From the NCBI RefSeq assembly GCF_030063335.1, contig NZ_JASISW010000019.1:50710-114709 (forward strand): a stretch of 64,000 nucleotides of DNA, given 5' to 3'. Positions within the stretch are counted from its first letter, which is position 1; each line of letters begins with the position of its first letter. Below are positions 19,176 through 33,235 of this stretch, piece by piece. The position numbers were made by a program, and so were the translations under genes. The stretch is from Rhodococcus sp. G-MC3. GTDB lineage: Bacteria; Actinomycetota; Actinomycetes; Mycobacteriales; Mycobacteriaceae. Under the pieces are notes generated by a model that was not told where the DNA came from, did no database searches, and saw only the letters and a list, made by a program, of their open reading frames with translations.

Positions 19176-20363
19176 GTGCTGCGCTGGATAACTGCCGGAG
19201 AATCTCACGGCCCCGCCCTCGTGTCCATCCTCGAAGGCATGGTCGCGGGCGTAGAGGTGACCTCCGATGACATTGCTACTCAACTTGCCAGGCGACGACT
19301 CGGTTACGGCCGTGGCGCTCGCATGAAGTTCGAGGCCGACAAGGTCACCTTCGTCGGCGGACTTCGTCACGGGCGCACCCTCGGCGGTCCGATCGCTATC
19401 GAGGTCGGCAATACCGAGTGGCCCAAGTGGGAACAGGTCATGTCCGCGGACCCCGTCGACGAGAGCGTCTTGGCCGACCTGGCACGAAACTCTCCGTTGA
19501 CGCGGCCACGACCGGGCCACGCCGACTACTCCGGCATGCTCAAATATGGGTTCGACGATGCTCGTCCCGTCCTCGAGCGTGCCAGCGCACGAGAAACCGC
19601 TGCACGTGTCGCCATCGGTACCGTTGCGCGCCACTTCCTGAGGCAGGCGTTCGGTGTTGAGGTGGTATCGCACGTCATCTCCATCGGTGCCTCGGATCCG
19701 TACGTCGGGCCCCCGCCCACCGGGTCCGATCTGGATGCGATCGATGCCAGCCCGGTCCGCGCGTACGACGAAGCCGGCGAGAAGTCGATGATCGCCGAGA
19801 TCGAAGCTGCCAAGCGGGACGGCGACACCCTCGGCGGAGTCGTCGAGGTGGTTGTGCACGGTCTTCCGGTCGGTCTCGGATCGTTCGTCAGTGGTGAGAG
19901 GCGCCTGGATTCGCGTCTTGCCGCGGCGCTGATGGGAATTCAAGCGATCAAGGGGGTCGAGGTCGGCGACGGGTTCGAGACCGCACGCAGGCGCGGCAGC
20001 GCGGCGCACGACGAGATGACACCTGGACCGAACGGAGTCCTGCGCTCGACCAACCGTGCAGGCGGTATCGAAGGCGGCATGACCAACGGCGAAGCGCTTC
20101 GAGTTCGGGCGGCGATGAAGCCCATCTCCACCGTTCCGCGTGCACTGGCAACGGTCGACATGTCGACCGGTGAGGAAGCCGTGGCGATCCACCAGCGCTC
20201 CGACGTGTGCGCGGTACCCGCTGCGGGCGTCGTAGCCGAGACCATGGTTGCACTCGTCGTCGCACAAGCCGCTCTGGAGAAGTTCGGTGGCGACTCGCTC
20301 GCGGAGACAGTGAGCAACGTCGACCATTACGTGAAGGGCGCAGCTGCCCGACCGCGGCGATGA
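19176..20363 (+). CDS. aroC: chorismate synthase
   Basis: 395 residues from GTG ([21 protein letters not shown]). It makes chorismate from EPSP using reduced FMN. Family signatures are all present: GESHGPAL at the start, [12 protein letters not shown], the central [30 protein letters not shown], and late [26 protein letters not shown]. Length is normal. The stop overlaps the aroK start by 4 bases (ATGA). Confidence 0.97.
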   Translation: MLRWITAGESHGPALVSILEGMVAGVEVTSDDIATQLARRRLGYGRGARMKFEADKVTFVGGLRHGRTLGGPIAIEVGNTEWPKWEQVMSADPVDESVLADLARNSPLTRPRPGHADYSGMLKYGFDDARPVLERASARETAARVAIGTVARHFLRQAFGVEVVSHVISIGASDPYVGPPPTGSDLDAIDASPVRAYDEAGEKSMIAEIEAAKRDGDTLGGVVEVVVHGLPVGLGSFVSGERRLDSRLAAALMGIQAIKGVEVGDGFETARRRGSAAHDEMTPGPNGVLRSTNRAGGIEGGMTNGEALRVRAAMKPISTVPRALATVDMSTGEEAVAIHQRSDVCAVPAAGVVAETMVALVVAQAALEKFGGDSLAETVSNVDHYVKGAAARPRR

Positions 20364-20947
20364 CGCCGTACGCGGTGCTCATCGGTCCTCCCGGCGCAGG
20401 CAAGTCGACGATCGGTCGTCGAGTGGCGGCGGCGCTCGAGCTGGATCTGATGGACACCGACGTCGAAATCGAGCGCAGCACCGGGCGAACGATCCCGGAC
20501 ATCTTCACTCACGACGGCGAACCTGCGTTTCGGGCCATCGAGGAAGATGTCGTGGCAGGTGCATTGGCGTCGCACAGCGGTATCGTCTCGCTTGGCGGCG
20601 GATCGATCCTGTCCGAGCGGACGCGAGCCCTGTTGGCATCGCAGATCGTGGTGTACCTGGAAATCAGTGTGGCCGAAGGACTTCGGCGGACCGGAGCGAA
20701 TACCGCAAGGCCTTTGCTTGCCGGCCCCGACCCAAGGGCGAAGTATCAGACACTGATGCGAACCAGGCGACCACTCTATCGGTCGACCGCGACCATCCGC
20801 GTTCGTACCGACGGCCGCAGTCCGGCACGAGTGGTCGGTCAGGTTGTTGCAAAGTTGAAGCAGTATTACCAGCAGGCCGATGGTGTTCCACCCGAAGCAC
20901 ACACAGGACACGAAGCACACACAGGACACAACGAATCGAGTGGATGA
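20360..20947 (+). CDS. aroK: shikimate kinase
   Basis: 195 residues from the ATG at 20360 overlapping the aroC stop; longer frames upstream are inside aroC. Walker [12 protein letters not shown], the shikimate-binding Asp in [18 protein letters not shown] (Arg of the family motif), SLGGGS, and the lid region ANTARPLL are visible. The enzyme phosphorylates the 3-OH of shikimate. The last ~20 residues are an extra His-rich tail ([17 protein letters not shown]) created by an 18-bp duplication near the 3' end. aroB starts nine bases later. Confidence 0.96.
   Translation: MTPYAVLIGPPGAGKSTIGRRVAAALELDLMDTDVEIERSTGRTIPDIFTHDGEPAFRAIEEDVVAGALASHSGIVSLGGGSILSERTRALLASQIVVYLEISVAEGLRRTGANTARPLLAGPDPRAKYQTLMRTRRPLYRSTATIRVRTDGRSPARVVGQVVAKLKQYYQQADGVPPEAHTGHEAHTGHNESSG
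20893..20928 (+). repeat. 18-bp direct duplication at the 3' end of aroK
   Basis: Two identical consecutive copies of cgaagcacacacaggaca, encoding two HTGHEA-type units at the C-terminus of shikimate kinase. The duplication preserves frame. Confidence 0.9.
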
Positions 20948-22069
<1,122 letters not shown>

Positions 22070-22095
22070 AAAGGCCGAGAAGTCGCGTTGGGAAT

Positions 22096-22136
22096 ACCGA
22101 AGCCGCATGTGATCGTCTGTCACATGCGGCTTCGGT
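22096..22136 (+). terminator. terminator after aroB (possibly bidirectional)
   Basis: Perfect 17-bp inverted repeat (22096-22112 and 22120-22136) with a 7-base loop, followed by gttctttt, so it has a real T-rich tail for the rightward transcript. It also sits just past the stop of the converging leftward gene. Confidence 0.85.
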
Positions 22137-22166
22137 GTTCTTTTCGACGAGCTCGGTTCAGCGAGG

Positions 22167-22808
22167 TCAGGAGTTGTCGCGGTGTTTCTTCGTGGTCTCG
22201 CGAGGATCTCTGTCGGCATCGACTGCCTGAAAGACCTCGGTATCGGAGTTGTCGCCCGACCATTCCGACTGGTTCGGGTTCGCGGCAGGCGTCGCCCGAG
22301 GTGAGTTCGCGCCGACGAGCGGGCCCTCGTGTCGGTCGTGCCGGTCCTTGTCGCGTGCTGCGTCGGTGACCGCGAGCTTTTTCTTCGCCTCGCGCCCGGC
22401 TAGCAATCTGCCGAGGAAGACGGCGACGGTCGCTGGGATGAAGATCACCAGGATCGTGAATGCCGCACCCGAGGTCAGCTCGAAGAACAACGAGTTCTGC
22501 CCGAGGCTGAAGTCGACCAACATCTGCACCAGCCACGTCGCCAGACCGGCGCCGAGTCCGCCGAGTACTGCGGCCTTGAGCCATACCATTGTGAGGTCTG
22601 TGCCGTACTCGGGATCGGGGTTCGCTCGGCGATCCCGTATTCCGTCCACGCCTGCCCAGACGATCACTGCAAGGAGCACTGCTGCCATGCCCAGCCATCG
22701 AAGCTGAGAGCCGTGCAGCGGCCACTGTGTGACCGCCACTCCCAAAAGGATCCGGACCCCCACGTTGATCAGTCCCATACCGATTCCGCGTACCACCCAC
22801 CCTGTCAT
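22167..22808 (-). CDS. B-4DMT-type membrane protein
   Basis: 213 residues. There are four hydrophobic segments in the first ~130 residues (MGLINVGVRILLGVAVTQW, WLGMAAVLLAVIVWAGVD, WLKAAVLGGLGAGLATWLVQM, GAAFTILVIFIPATVAVFLG), then a long charged, disordered tail of ~75 residues rich in D, R, K, H and N. This is the four-TM half-size DMT-like architecture found at the same place (leftward, between the aroB region and pepQ) in mycobacteria as I recall. Substrate unknown. It converges on aroB and diverges from pepQ. Confidence 0.85.
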   Translation of the reverse strand: MTGWVVRGIGMGLINVGVRILLGVAVTQWPLHGSQLRWLGMAAVLLAVIVWAGVDGIRDRRANPDPEYGTDLTMVWLKAAVLGGLGAGLATWLVQMLVDFSLGQNSLFFELTSGAAFTILVIFIPATVAVFLGRLLAGREAKKKLAVTDAARDKDRHDRHEGPLVGANSPRATPAANPNQSEWSGDNSDTEVFQAVDADRDPRETTKKHRDNS

Positions 22809-22913
22809 GGGGACAGCCTATCCGTACTCCGTAGTAGGTGTGGCCGACCCCACAGATTTGTGGTGCGCGCGCGTTGATCGGAGCGTGATTGTCGACAGCG
22901 GTACGTTGTAGAA

Positions 22914-24017
22914 ATGCCCGTAGATTTCGGCGGCCGACGTGCCGCGCTTCGTCGCAGGATCGAAGGCGACGATCTCGCAGCCATCCTGGTCACCGACCTC
23001 CTCAATATCCGCTATCTGACCGGGTTCACCGGGTCCAACGCAGCGCTGATCGTGTCGGCGAACGATTCGCCCGGACGTGAGGACAACACCGTCGTCTGCA
23101 CCGACGGTCGATACGTGACCCAGATTGCCGAACAGGTTCCCGATCTTCGCGCCGTGATCGACAGGTCCTCGGCGTCGTACCTGCTCCGCAGCAACGTGAC
23201 ACCGAGGTCGGGATCGGTCGGGTTCGAATCGCACGTGGTGACGGTCGATCAGCACCGTGCGTGGACTGCGCTCGACGACGGACCACACCTCGTTCGGGCA
23301 CCCGGCCTGGTCGAGGATCTCCGAATGGTGAAGGACGAGCACGAAGTGGCGCTGCTTCGCGACGCCTGTCGCGCAGCGGACGACGCGTTCGCGGTCCTGA
23401 TCGAACGTGGCGGTATTTCTTCGGGTCGCACCGAGCTCGAGGTCGCGCGCGAACTCGAAGCCCTCATGATCGAGAACGGAGCCGACGGAATCTCCTTCGA
23501 GACCATTGTCGCGGCAGGGGCGAACTCGGCCGTTCCGCATCACCGTCCGACGGCAGCGGTGCTCGCCGACGGCGATTTCGTCAAGTTCGACTTCGGTGCC
23601 CTTGTCGGCGGATACCACTCCGATATGACACGCACCGTGGTGATCGGTACACCGCAGGCCTGGCAGAGAGACCTGTACGCGCTGGTATTGCACGCGCAGA
23701 CCGCGGGCCGTGGAGCGCTCGCGCCCGGTGTGAGCACCGCGGCTGTGGACGCTGCGTCACGCTCGGTCATCGAGGACGCAGGATACGGCGATTACTTCCT
23801 GCACGGGCTCGGCCACGGCGTCGGACTCGAAATCCATGAAGCGCCGGGAATCGCCAAGTCGAGCACCGGTACACTGCTGAGCGGTGCAGCCGTGACCGTC
23901 GAACCGGGCGTGTACTTCTCTGGCCGCGGAGGCGTCCGGATCGAAGACACACTCATCGTTCGTGATGGTGGTCCCGAGCTGCTGACCATGACTACCAAGG
24001 AACTTGTTCTCGTCTGA
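22914..24017 (+). CDS. pepQ: Xaa-Pro peptidase (M24 family aminopeptidase)
   Basis: 367 residues. It has an N-terminal creatinase-like domain (LLNIRYLTGFTGSNAAL) and a C-terminal pita-bread M24 domain with the dinuclear-metal ligands: FDFGALVGGYHSDMTRT (two Asp), HGLGHGVGLEIHE (His), VEPGVYF (Glu) and GGVRIEDTLIV (Glu). It removes N-terminal residues next to proline in the cytosol. The position just upstream of efp fits a link to proline-rich protein turnover, but that is association only. Confidence 0.94.
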   Translation: MPVDFGGRRAALRRRIEGDDLAAILVTDLLNIRYLTGFTGSNAALIVSANDSPGREDNTVVCTDGRYVTQIAEQVPDLRAVIDRSSASYLLRSNVTPRSGSVGFESHVVTVDQHRAWTALDDGPHLVRAPGLVEDLRMVKDEHEVALLRDACRAADDAFAVLIERGGISSGRTELEVARELEALMIENGADGISFETIVAAGANSAVPHHRPTAAVLADGDFVKFDFGALVGGYHSDMTRTVVIGTPQAWQRDLYALVLHAQTAGRGALAPGVSTAAVDAASRSVIEDAGYGDYFLHGLGHGVGLEIHEAPGIAKSSTGTLLSGAAVTVEPGVYFSGRGGVRIEDTLIVRDGGPELLTMTTKELVLV

Positions 24018-24139
24018 CGTCCGCGCCGAGTGGGCCGCCACGACGAGATCCTGGTCGAGAAGGACCGAGCACACACGACCCGAGCAAGACTGTCATCGCG
24101 CACGAACGCGCACAAGAATACGAGGAGACGTAGGCACCA

Positions 24140-24703
24140 GTGGCTTCCACGAGTGATTTCAAGAACGGACTTGTCCTCAGCATCGATAACCAGCTGTGGT
24201 CGATCATCGAGTTCCAGCATGTCAAGCCGGGTAAGGGTCCCGCATTCGTGCGCACCAAGCTCAAGAACGTGCTGTCGGGCAAGGTCGTCGACAAGACGTT
24301 CAACGCCGGTGTGAAAGTCGAGACGGCCATTGTCGACCGGCGCGACATGACCTACCTCTACCACGACGGCTCCGACTATGTGTTCATGGACGGTGACACC
24401 TACGACCAGATCTCGATCAGTGAAGCGGTCGTCGGCGACAGTGCGCGCTTCATGCTTGAGAACATCCAGGTACAGGTCGCGACGCACGAGGACGCTCCGC
24501 TGTACGTCGAACTTCCTGTCACGGTCGAGCTGGTGGTCAGCCACACCGACCCGGGCCTGCAGGGTGATCGCTCAACCGGCGGCACCAAGCCTGCAACGCT
24601 CGAGACCGGCGCCGAGATCTCGGTTCCGCTGTTCATCAACACCGGCGACAAGCTCAAGGTCGATTCTCGCGACGGAAACTACCTCGGGCGTGTGAACTCC
24701 TAA
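24140..24703 (+). CDS. efp: elongation factor P
   Basis: 187 residues from GTG ([22 protein letters not shown]). EF-P relieves ribosomes stalled at polyproline. Three beta-barrel domains are present. The tip loop of domain I is [15 protein letters not shown], with Lys at the position that is modified in other bacteria; the modification genes are not in this window. The domain III sequence [34 protein letters not shown] is the EF-P signature. The next gene, nusB, starts one base after the stop. Confidence 0.97.
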   Translation: MASTSDFKNGLVLSIDNQLWSIIEFQHVKPGKGPAFVRTKLKNVLSGKVVDKTFNAGVKVETAIVDRRDMTYLYHDGSDYVFMDGDTYDQISISEAVVGDSARFMLENIQVQVATHEDAPLYVELPVTVELVVSHTDPGLQGDRSTGGTKPATLETGAEISVPLFINTGDKLKVDSRDGNYLGRVNS

Positions 24704-24704
24704 C

Positions 24705-25265
24705 GTGTCGTCGAAGAAGCCATCAGAGCGCTCGTCCTCCGGGCGTACCGACACGCCCAAAAAGCTCGGTGCACGGCACAAGGCCCGCAAGCGGGCCGTG
24801 GATTTCCTGTTCGAGGCAGAGGCACGCGACGCCGATCCAGTCGATCTGGCCAAGGAACGGATCGAGCTTGCACGCGGCGACGACTCCATCGCACCGGTCA
24901 GTGAGTACACCGAGACCCTGGTGGTCGGTGTCGCCGAGAACCTCGATCGTCTCGACAGTGTGATTTCCGATCACTTGAACGACTGGACGCTGCGGCGGCT
25001 GCCTGCCGTCGATCGCGCAATTCTGCGGGTTGCAGTGTGGGAGCTCTTCCACGCAATCGACGTCCCGCCTGTTGTTGCAGTCGACGAGGCTGTGGAGCTC
25101 GCCAAGCAGCTCTCGACCGACGATTCACCGTCGTTCGTCAACGGGGTGCTCGGCCAGATCGTGCTCGTTGCACCGCAGGTTCGCGCCGCCGCCGCAGCGG
25201 TGTCTTCCCGCACCGACGATATCGACGCAACCGGCTCACCGAACCCGGGCGAGCTGGGCGAGTAA
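24705..25265 (+). CDS. nusB: transcription antitermination factor NusB
   Basis: 186 residues from GTG one base after efp. The all-helical NusB fold is indicated by [19 protein letters not shown] (boxA RNA-binding Arg-rich start), [40 protein letters not shown] and [12 protein letters not shown]. It pairs with NusE in rRNA antitermination. N-terminal (~20) and C-terminal (~30) tails are longer than in E. coli, as usual in actinobacteria. Confidence 0.95.
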   Translation: MSSKKPSERSSSGRTDTPKKLGARHKARKRAVDFLFEAEARDADPVDLAKERIELARGDDSIAPVSEYTETLVVGVAENLDRLDSVISDHLNDWTLRRLPAVDRAILRVAVWELFHAIDVPPVVAVDEAVELAKQLSTDDSPSFVNGVLGQIVLVAPQVRAAAAAVSSRTDDIDATGSPNPGELGE

Positions 25266-25345
25266 TCCGGCTCACGCGGCGCTCCCCGGATGACACGATC
25301 GGGGCGCGTCGTTGCTAGGCTGTTACACCGTCAGACATCCTTTAA

Positions 25346-26945
<1,600 letters not shown>

Positions 26946-26949
<4 letters not shown>

Positions 26950-28247
26950 GCGTAATGATCCGAGGAGTCCTCCTCTACGGCGAGGAGCCCGCTACCGACG
27001 TCTTGATCGACGACGGCCAGATCGCAGCCATCGGAACCGATCTCGACGCAGGCGATGCAGAAATCGTGGAGGCGGCCGGCCAGATACTGCTTCCCGGATT
27101 GGTGGACCTGCACACGCATCTGCGTGAACCGGGGCGTGAGGACACCGAGACCATCGAAACCGGTTCCGCTGCAGCCGCACTCGGTGGATACACCGCGGTG
27201 TTCGCGATGGCCAACACTTCGCCGGTCGCCGATTCGGTGGTCATCACCGATCACGTGTGGCGCCGGGGTCAGGAAGTCGGCCTCGTGGACGTACACCCGG
27301 TCGGTGCCGTCACCGTCGGGCTCGGTGGCAAGCAGCTCGCCGAAATGGCGACGATGGCAGCAGGCGTCGGCAAGGTCCGGATGTTCTCCGACGACGGCAA
27401 GTGCGTGGACGATCCACTGATCATGCGCCGAGCACTCGAATACTCCAGTTCGCTCGGAGTCCTCATCGCGCAGCACGCCGAGGAGCCCAGGCTCACCGTC
27501 GGCGCTATCGCACACGAAGGACCTACTGCGGCGAGGCTCGGGCTCGCGGGCTGGCCGAGGGCCGCCGAAGAATCGATCGTCGCTCGCGATGCGTTGCTCG
27601 CCCGTGACGCAGGCGCCAGGGTGCACATCTGCCACGCATCGACGGCAGGAACCGTTGAGCTACTGAAATGGGCACGCGGACAGGGGATCTTGATCTCTGC
27701 CGAGGTAACTCCTCACCACCTGCTGCTCGACGATTCACGTCTCGAAACCTACGACCCGATCAACAAGGTCAATCCCCCGCTTCGAGAGGTCTCCGATGTG
27801 GCGGCGCTACGCCGCGGACTCGCAGATGGAACGGTCGACTGCGTAGCTACCGACCACGCGCCTCACGCCGAACAGGACAAGTGCTGCGAGTTCTCGCAGG
27901 CGCGTCCAGGGATGCTGGGACTGGAGACCGCGTTGGCCATCGTTGCCGAGACGATGGTCGAGCCCGGGCTACTGGACTGGCGCGGCGTTGCCCGAGTGAT
28001 GAGCGAGCGTCCGGCCCAGATCGTCGGGTTGCCGGACCAGGGTCGACCGATCGAGGTCGGTGAGATCGCCAACCTCGTCGTCGTGGATCCCGATGCCGCA
28101 TGGACAGTGAGCGGCAAGGGCCTGGCCAGCATTTCCGACAACACACCGTTCGAATCGATGACCTTCAAGGCCAAGGTGACGACAACGCTCCTGCGAGGTC
28201 GCATCACCGCACGTGACGGTGCCGTTCGGGTAGTGGGAGAGGCATAA
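26946..28247 (+). CDS. pyrC: dihydroorotase
   Basis: 433 residues from the ATG at 26946 overlapping the pyrB stop; the open frame continues far upstream but only as antisense-like shadow of pyrR/pyrB. It is a class I (PyrC-type long) dihydroorotase: [23 protein letters not shown] supplies the HxH metal ligands, [15 protein letters not shown] and [14 protein letters not shown] supply later His ligands, and [14 protein letters not shown] supplies the Asp. It closes carbamoyl aspartate to dihydroorotate. Confidence 0.97.
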
Positions 28248-28251
28248 GCAC

Positions 28252-28764
28252 ATGGACAGAGTTCTCATCGTCATCGGGTTCATCATCTTCTGGGTTGCAA
28301 TGATCGCGTTGATCTTCCGGGGCTGGCGCGGTCGTCAGAAACGCCAAGCCGACTCCATCGGCACCTTCCCCGAAACGCCGGCAGACCTCGGTGCGACGCT
28401 GCTGGAGGCCTCGACCGGTTTGTATGTAGGCAGCACCATCGCGCCGAGCTGGCAGGACCGCATCGCAGTCGGCGACATCGGTCACCGTGCAACCGCCGAA
28501 CTTTCTCGCCACGAGAAGGGCATCCTGCTCACGCGCACGGCAGAGTCCACCATCTGGATCCCGCAGGAATCGGTGCGTGCCATCCGAACGGAGCGCGCGC
28601 TGGCAGGGAAGGTCATGAGCCGGGACGGCCTCCTCGTCATCCGTTGGGTGCTCCCGACCGGCACCGAGATCGACACAGGCTTCCGCGCCGACGACAAGCA
28701 GATCTACCCCACGTGGGTCGAGCCAGACACAGACACGAACGATTCGAAGGAGACAACAGCGTGA
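28252..28764 (+). CDS. single-pass membrane protein with PH-like domain, embedded in pyr operon
   Basis: 170 residues. One N-terminal membrane segment ([19 protein letters not shown], residues ~4-22) is followed by a soluble beta-rich domain (residues ~50-155) resembling the PH-like domain of the conserved membrane protein found between pyrC and carA in mycobacteria. It starts four bases after pyrC and overlaps carA by 4 bases, so it is translated within the pyrimidine operon. No catalytic motif is visible; its conserved place suggests a role tied to pyrimidine synthesis or to membrane attachment of the pathway, which is inference. Confidence 0.88.
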   Translation: MDRVLIVIGFIIFWVAMIALIFRGWRGRQKRQADSIGTFPETPADLGATLLEASTGLYVGSTIAPSWQDRIAVGDIGHRATAELSRHEKGILLTRTAESTIWIPQESVRAIRTERALAGKVMSRDGLLVIRWVLPTGTEIDTGFRADDKQIYPTWVEPDTDTNDSKETTA

Positions 28765-29894
28765 GCAGCGCAGTTCTTGTTCTGGAGGACGGCCGAACGT
28801 TTCGCGGCACCACCTTCGGAGCGGAAGGCCGGACTCTCGGCGAGGCGGTCTTCTGCACCGGCATGACCGGGTACCAGGAGACACTGACCGACCCCAGCTA
28901 CCACCGTCAGATCGTCGTCGCCACCGCGCCGCAGATCGGAAACACCGGATGGAACCAGGAAGACGGAGAAGCGGCGAGCGCCCAGGATCCGAACAAGATC
29001 TGGGTAGCCGGTTACGTGGTCCGCGATCCCGCACGCCGCACGTCGAGCTGGCGCGCCACCGGTACGTTGCAAGACCAGTTGGAAGCACAGGACGTCGTCG
29101 GGATTGCAGGAATCGACACCCGTGCTCTCGTCCGTCATCTGCGCACCCGCGGGTCGATGCGCGCAGGAGTGTTCTCGGGAGATGCGCTGGGGACACAGGA
29201 CGAGATGCTGGAGCAGGTGCTCGGTCAGCCGTCGATGTTGGGTGCCGATCTCGCGAGCGAGGTCACGACCACAGCCGGTTACACGATCGAACCTGCTGGT
29301 GATCCCCGTTTCACCGTCGTCGCGGTTGATCTGGGAATCAAGACGAACACGCCGCGCATGTTCGCCGAGCGCGGGATCCGCGTGCACGTCGTGCCGTCCG
29401 CCACCAGTATCGAGCAGATTCTCGACCTGAAACCCGACGGAGTCTTCCTCTCGAACGGGCCAGGCGATCCTGCGACCGCTGATGCGAACGTCGCGCTCAC
29501 CCGCGAGGTTCTGGGACGTGAGTTGCCGTTGTTCGGTATCTGCTTCGGAAATCAGATTCTGGGCCGCGCGCTCGGACGCAGCACGTACAAGATGAAGTTC
29601 GGTCATCGCGGCATGAATATCCCGGTCGTCGAACACACCACCGGACGCATCGCCATCACCGCCCAGAACCATGGGTTTGCACTCGAAGGTGAAGCAGGCG
29701 AGGAATTCGACACCGACTTCGGGCGCGCCCGCGTGAGCCACACGTGCGCCAACGACGGCACCGTCGAGGGCGTCGAACTGCTCGACGGCCGTGCGTTCTC
29801 GGTTCAGTACCACCCCGAGGCCGCGGCAGGCCCACACGACGCCGCGTATCTCTTCGATCGGTTCACATCAGTGCTCGAGGGAGTTGACAAGTAA
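28761..29894 (+). CDS. carA: carbamoyl-phosphate synthase small chain
   Basis: 377 residues from the GTG at 28761 ([20 protein letters not shown]). The N-terminal CPSase domain has [21 protein letters not shown]. The class I glutamine amidotransferase domain has LSNGPGDP, the nucleophile motif [10 protein letters not shown] (Cys), and the His-Glu pair in [14 protein letters not shown]. The FGN variant of the usual LGH nucleophile elbow occurs in other actinobacterial CarA proteins. It supplies ammonia to CarB. The stop overlaps the carB ATG by one base (TAATG). Confidence 0.97.
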   Translation: MSSAVLVLEDGRTFRGTTFGAEGRTLGEAVFCTGMTGYQETLTDPSYHRQIVVATAPQIGNTGWNQEDGEAASAQDPNKIWVAGYVVRDPARRTSSWRATGTLQDQLEAQDVVGIAGIDTRALVRHLRTRGSMRAGVFSGDALGTQDEMLEQVLGQPSMLGADLASEVTTTAGYTIEPAGDPRFTVVAVDLGIKTNTPRMFAERGIRVHVVPSATSIEQILDLKPDGVFLSNGPGDPATADANVALTREVLGRELPLFGICFGNQILGRALGRSTYKMKFGHRGMNIPVVEHTTGRIAITAQNHGFALEGEAGEEFDTDFGRARVSHTCANDGTVEGVELLDGRAFSVQYHPEAAAGPHDAAYLFDRFTSVLEGVDK

Positions 29895-32800
29895 TGCCAC
29901 GCCGCAGCGATCTTGGACATGTCCTGGTCATCGGATCGGGACCGATCGTCATCGGACAGGCCTGTGAGTTCGACTACTCGGGAACCCAGGCATGCCGGGT
30001 ACTTCGTGAGGAGGGGCTGCGCGTGAGCCTCGTCAACTCGAACCCGGCGACGATCATGACCGACCCCGAGTTCGCCGACGCCACGTATGTCGAGCCGATC
30101 ACCGCAGAATTCATCGAAAAGATCTTTGCCCGCGAGGCGCTACAAGGGCATCCGATCGACGCTGTGTTGGCCACGCTCGGCGGTCAGACTGCACTGAACG
30201 CCGCAGTCGCATTGCACGAGCAGGGAATTCTCGAGAAGTACGACGTGGAACTGATCGGCGCCGACTTCGACGCCATCCAACGTGGCGAAGATCGCCAGAA
30301 GTTCAAGGACATCGTCGCCAAGGTCGGCGGCGAATCCGCCAAGTCAGCAGTGTGTTACACGATGGACGAGGTCCGCGCGACGGTCGACGAACTTGGATTC
30401 CCCGTCGTCGTCCGTCCGTCGTTCACGATGGGCGGCCTCGGCTCGGGAATGGCGTACAACGACACCGACCTGACTCGTATCGCAGGCGGCGGACTCGCCG
30501 CATCACCGTCGGCGAACGTACTGATCGAGGAGTCCATTCTCGGTTGGAAGGAATATGAGCTCGAACTCATGCGCGACAGCCGCGACAATGTGGTCATCGT
30601 GTGCTCCATCGAGAATGTGGATCCGGTCGGCGTGCACACGGGCGACTCCGTGACGGTTGCGCCGGCAATGACTCTGACCGATCGCGAATACCAGGCCATG
30701 CGCGATCTATCCATCGACATCCTCCGTGAGGTCGGTGTCGATACCGGCGGCTGCAACATTCAGTTCGCGATGGATCCTGCCGACGGCCGACTCGTCGTCA
30801 TCGAGATGAATCCACGGGTGTCGCGTTCCTCGGCGCTGGCGTCGAAGGCGACCGGCTACCCGATCGCAAAGATGGCGGCCAAGCTGGCCATCGGCTACAC
30901 GCTCGACGAGATCGTCAACGACATCACCAAGGAAACTCCGGCGTGCTTCGAACCGACGCTCGACTACGTCGTGGTCAAGGCCCCGCGGTTCGCCTTCGAA
31001 AAGTTCCCCGGTGCCGACGGCACACTGACGACCACGATGAAGTCCGTCGGCGAGGCAATGTCGATCGGACGCAACTTCACCGAGGCATTCGGCAAGGTCA
31101 TGCGTTCGCTCGAGACGAAGCGCGCTGGATACTGGACCGGTCCTGAGGTCGAGACCGAGAGCCTCGATGCGCTCCTACACGACCTGTCCGTTCCTCAAGA
31201 CGGCCGCATGTACGGCATCGAGAAGGCATTCGCGCTCGGCGCCACCATCGAGCAGCTCTTCGAGTCCACGAAGATCGACCCGTGGTTCCTCGATCAGTTC
31301 CAGCAGATCCACGAACTCGGCAACGAGGTACGAGCGGCCGAGAAGTTCGACGAGGTTCTGCTTCGTCAGGCGAAGTACCACGGCTTGTCGGACCGTCAGA
31401 TCGCCGCACTGCGGCCCGAACTCGGCGATGAAGACGGCGTGCGTGCGCTACGCGACGAGCTCGGGGTTCACCCGGTCTACAAGACCGTCGATACCTGCGC
31501 CGCGGAGTTCGAAGCGAAGACGCCTTACCACTACGGCACGTACGAGCTCGATCCCGAGGCCGAGTCCGAGGTCGCCGAGCAGCGAGTGCGTGAGAAGGTC
31601 CTTATTCTCGGATCGGGCCCGAACCGCATCGGTCAGGGCATCGAGTTCGACTACTCGTGTGTTCATGCGGCTCAGACGCTGTCGGAGGCGGGTTACGAGA
31701 CCGTCATGGTCAACTGCAACCCCGAGACCGTCTCCACCGATTACGACACGGCCGACCGTCTCTACTTCGAACCGCTGACGTTCGAGGATGTCCTCGAGGT
31801 CTACCGCGCCGAGGCACAGTCCGGCACAGTCGCTGGTGTCATTGTGCAGCTCGGTGGTCAGACTCCTCTCGGCCTCGCGAAGCGTCTGAAGGCCGCAGGT
31901 GTGCCGATCGTCGGCACCAGCCCCGAAGCAATCGACCTTGCCGAGGATCGCGGTGAATTCGGCCGCGTCCTCACCGAAGCAGGGTTGCCCGCACCGAAAT
32001 TCGGTACGGCGACCACGTTCGACGGTGCCCGCGAGATCGCGAATGGTATCGGCTATCCCGTACTGGTGCGCCCGTCCTACGTACTCGGGGGACGAGGCAT
32101 GGAGATCGTCTACGACGAGTCTTCCCTCGCCGACTACATCTCTCGGGCGACCGAGATCTCGCACGACCGGCCCGTTCTCGTGGACCGGTTCCTCGAGGAC
32201 GCGGTGGAGATCGACGTCGACGCATTGTGCGACGGGACCGAGGTCTACCTCGGCGGAGTGATGGAGCACATCGAGGAGGCCGGAATTCACTCCGGTGACT
32301 CCGCGTGCGCGCTCCCGCCGATCACGTTGGGCCGCGCCGACATCGACAACGTCCGACGGTCCACCGAACTGCTCGCCAAGGGCATCGGGGTCAAGGGACT
32401 GCTCAACGTCCAGTACGCCCTGAAGGACGACATCCTGTATGTCCTCGAGGCAAATCCGAGGGCCAGTCGAACGGTTCCGTTCGTTTCCAAGGCAACTGCG
32501 GTTCAGCTGGCCAAAGCGTGCGCTCGCGTCATGCTGGGTGAGTCGATCGCCGATCTTCGTGTCAGTGGCATGCTGCCCGCTCAGGGCGACGGCGGCACAA
32601 CGCCGCACGACGCACCGATTGCGGTGAAGGAAGCCGTGCTTCCGTTCAACCGTTTCCGCCGCGCGGACGGGACCGGGGTGGACACGCTGCTGAGCCCGGA
32701 GATGAAGTCGACTGGTGAGGTGATGGGTATCGACGCAAACTTCGGTACCGCGTTCGCCAAGAGCCAGACTGCGGCTTACGGATCGTTGCCTGCGTCCGGT

Positions 32801-33235
32801 GCGGTGTTCGTGTCGGTGGCCAACAAAGACAAGCGTTCGCTGATCTTCCCGGTCAAGCGTCTGGCCGATCTCGGTTTCACGATCCTCGCCACCGAGGGCA
32901 CCGCCGAGGTGCTCCGGCGCAACGGCATAGCCTGTGAGCAGGTCTACAAACAATCCGGTGAAGAAGTTCCAGAGGGCCGGAGCACCATCGTCGACCGCAT
33001 TCTGGCCGGGGACATCGCGATGGTCATCAATACGCCGTACGGAAATTCCGGACCGCGCGTCGATGGTTACGAGATCAGAAGTGCGGCAGTGGCGCAGAAC
33101 ATCCCGTGCATCACTACCGTGCAGGGTGCCTCGGCGGCAGTTCAGGGCATCGAAGCAGGCATCGCAGGTGGCATCGGCGTCCGTTCATTGCAGGATCTAC
33201 ATGCGGCACTCACAGGCCGAAACGCTTCGGCATGA
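29894..33235 (+). CDS. carB: carbamoyl-phosphate synthase large chain
   Basis: 1113 residues, a normal full-length CarB. It holds two homologous ATP-grasp halves: the first opens with [21 protein letters not shown] and the second, near residue ~570, with [20 protein letters not shown]. Each has its own ATP-grasp core ([38 protein letters not shown]). The C-terminal MGS-like allosteric domain ([26 protein letters not shown]) is present. It makes carbamoyl phosphate for both pyrimidine and arginine synthesis. The stop overlaps pyrF by 4 bases. Confidence 0.98.
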   Translation: MPRRSDLGHVLVIGSGPIVIGQACEFDYSGTQACRVLREEGLRVSLVNSNPATIMTDPEFADATYVEPITAEFIEKIFAREALQGHPIDAVLATLGGQTALNAAVALHEQGILEKYDVELIGADFDAIQRGEDRQKFKDIVAKVGGESAKSAVCYTMDEVRATVDELGFPVVVRPSFTMGGLGSGMAYNDTDLTRIAGGGLAASPSANVLIEESILGWKEYELELMRDSRDNVVIVCSIENVDPVGVHTGDSVTVAPAMTLTDREYQAMRDLSIDILREVGVDTGGCNIQFAMDPADGRLVVIEMNPRVSRSSALASKATGYPIAKMAAKLAIGYTLDEIVNDITKETPACFEPTLDYVVVKAPRFAFEKFPGADGTLTTTMKSVGEAMSIGRNFTEAFGKVMRSLETKRAGYWTGPEVETESLDALLHDLSVPQDGRMYGIEKAFALGATIEQLFESTKIDPWFLDQFQQIHELGNEVRAAEKFDEVLLRQAKYHGLSDRQIAALRPELGDEDGVRALRDELGVHPVYKTVDTCAAEFEAKTPYHYGTYELDPEAESEVAEQRVREKVLILGSGPNRIGQGIEFDYSCVHAAQTLSEAGYETVMVNCNPETVSTDYDTADRLYFEPLTFEDVLEVYRAEAQSGTVAGVIVQLGGQTPLGLAKRLKAAGVPIVGTSPEAIDLAEDRGEFGRVLTEAGLPAPKFGTATTFDGAREIANGIGYPVLVRPSYVLGGRGMEIVYDESSLADYISRATEISHDRPVLVDRFLEDAVEIDVDALCDGTEVYLGGVMEHIEEAGIHSGDSACALPPITLGRADIDNVRRSTELLAKGIGVKGLLNVQYALKDDILYVLEANPRASRTVPFVSKATAVQLAKACARVMLGESIADLRVSGMLPAQGDGGTTPHDAPIAVKEAVLPFNRFRRADGTGVDTLLSPEMKSTGEVMGIDANFGTAFAKSQTAAYGSLPASGAVFVSVANKDKRSLIFPVKRLADLGFTILATEGTAEVLRRNGIACEQVYKQSGEEVPEGRSTIVDRILAGDIAMVINTPYGNSGPRVDGYEIRSAAVAQNIPCITTVQGASAAVQGIEAGIAGGIGVRSLQDLHAALTGRNASA

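Noticed and set aside
18807..20327. 506-residue - strand open frame over aroC and the prepilin peptidase
   Set aside because: Antisense to genes with clear signatures; composition is shadow-like.
31448..32953. 501-residue - strand open frame inside carB
   Set aside because: carB is unmistakable on the + strand; the antisense frame has no motif.
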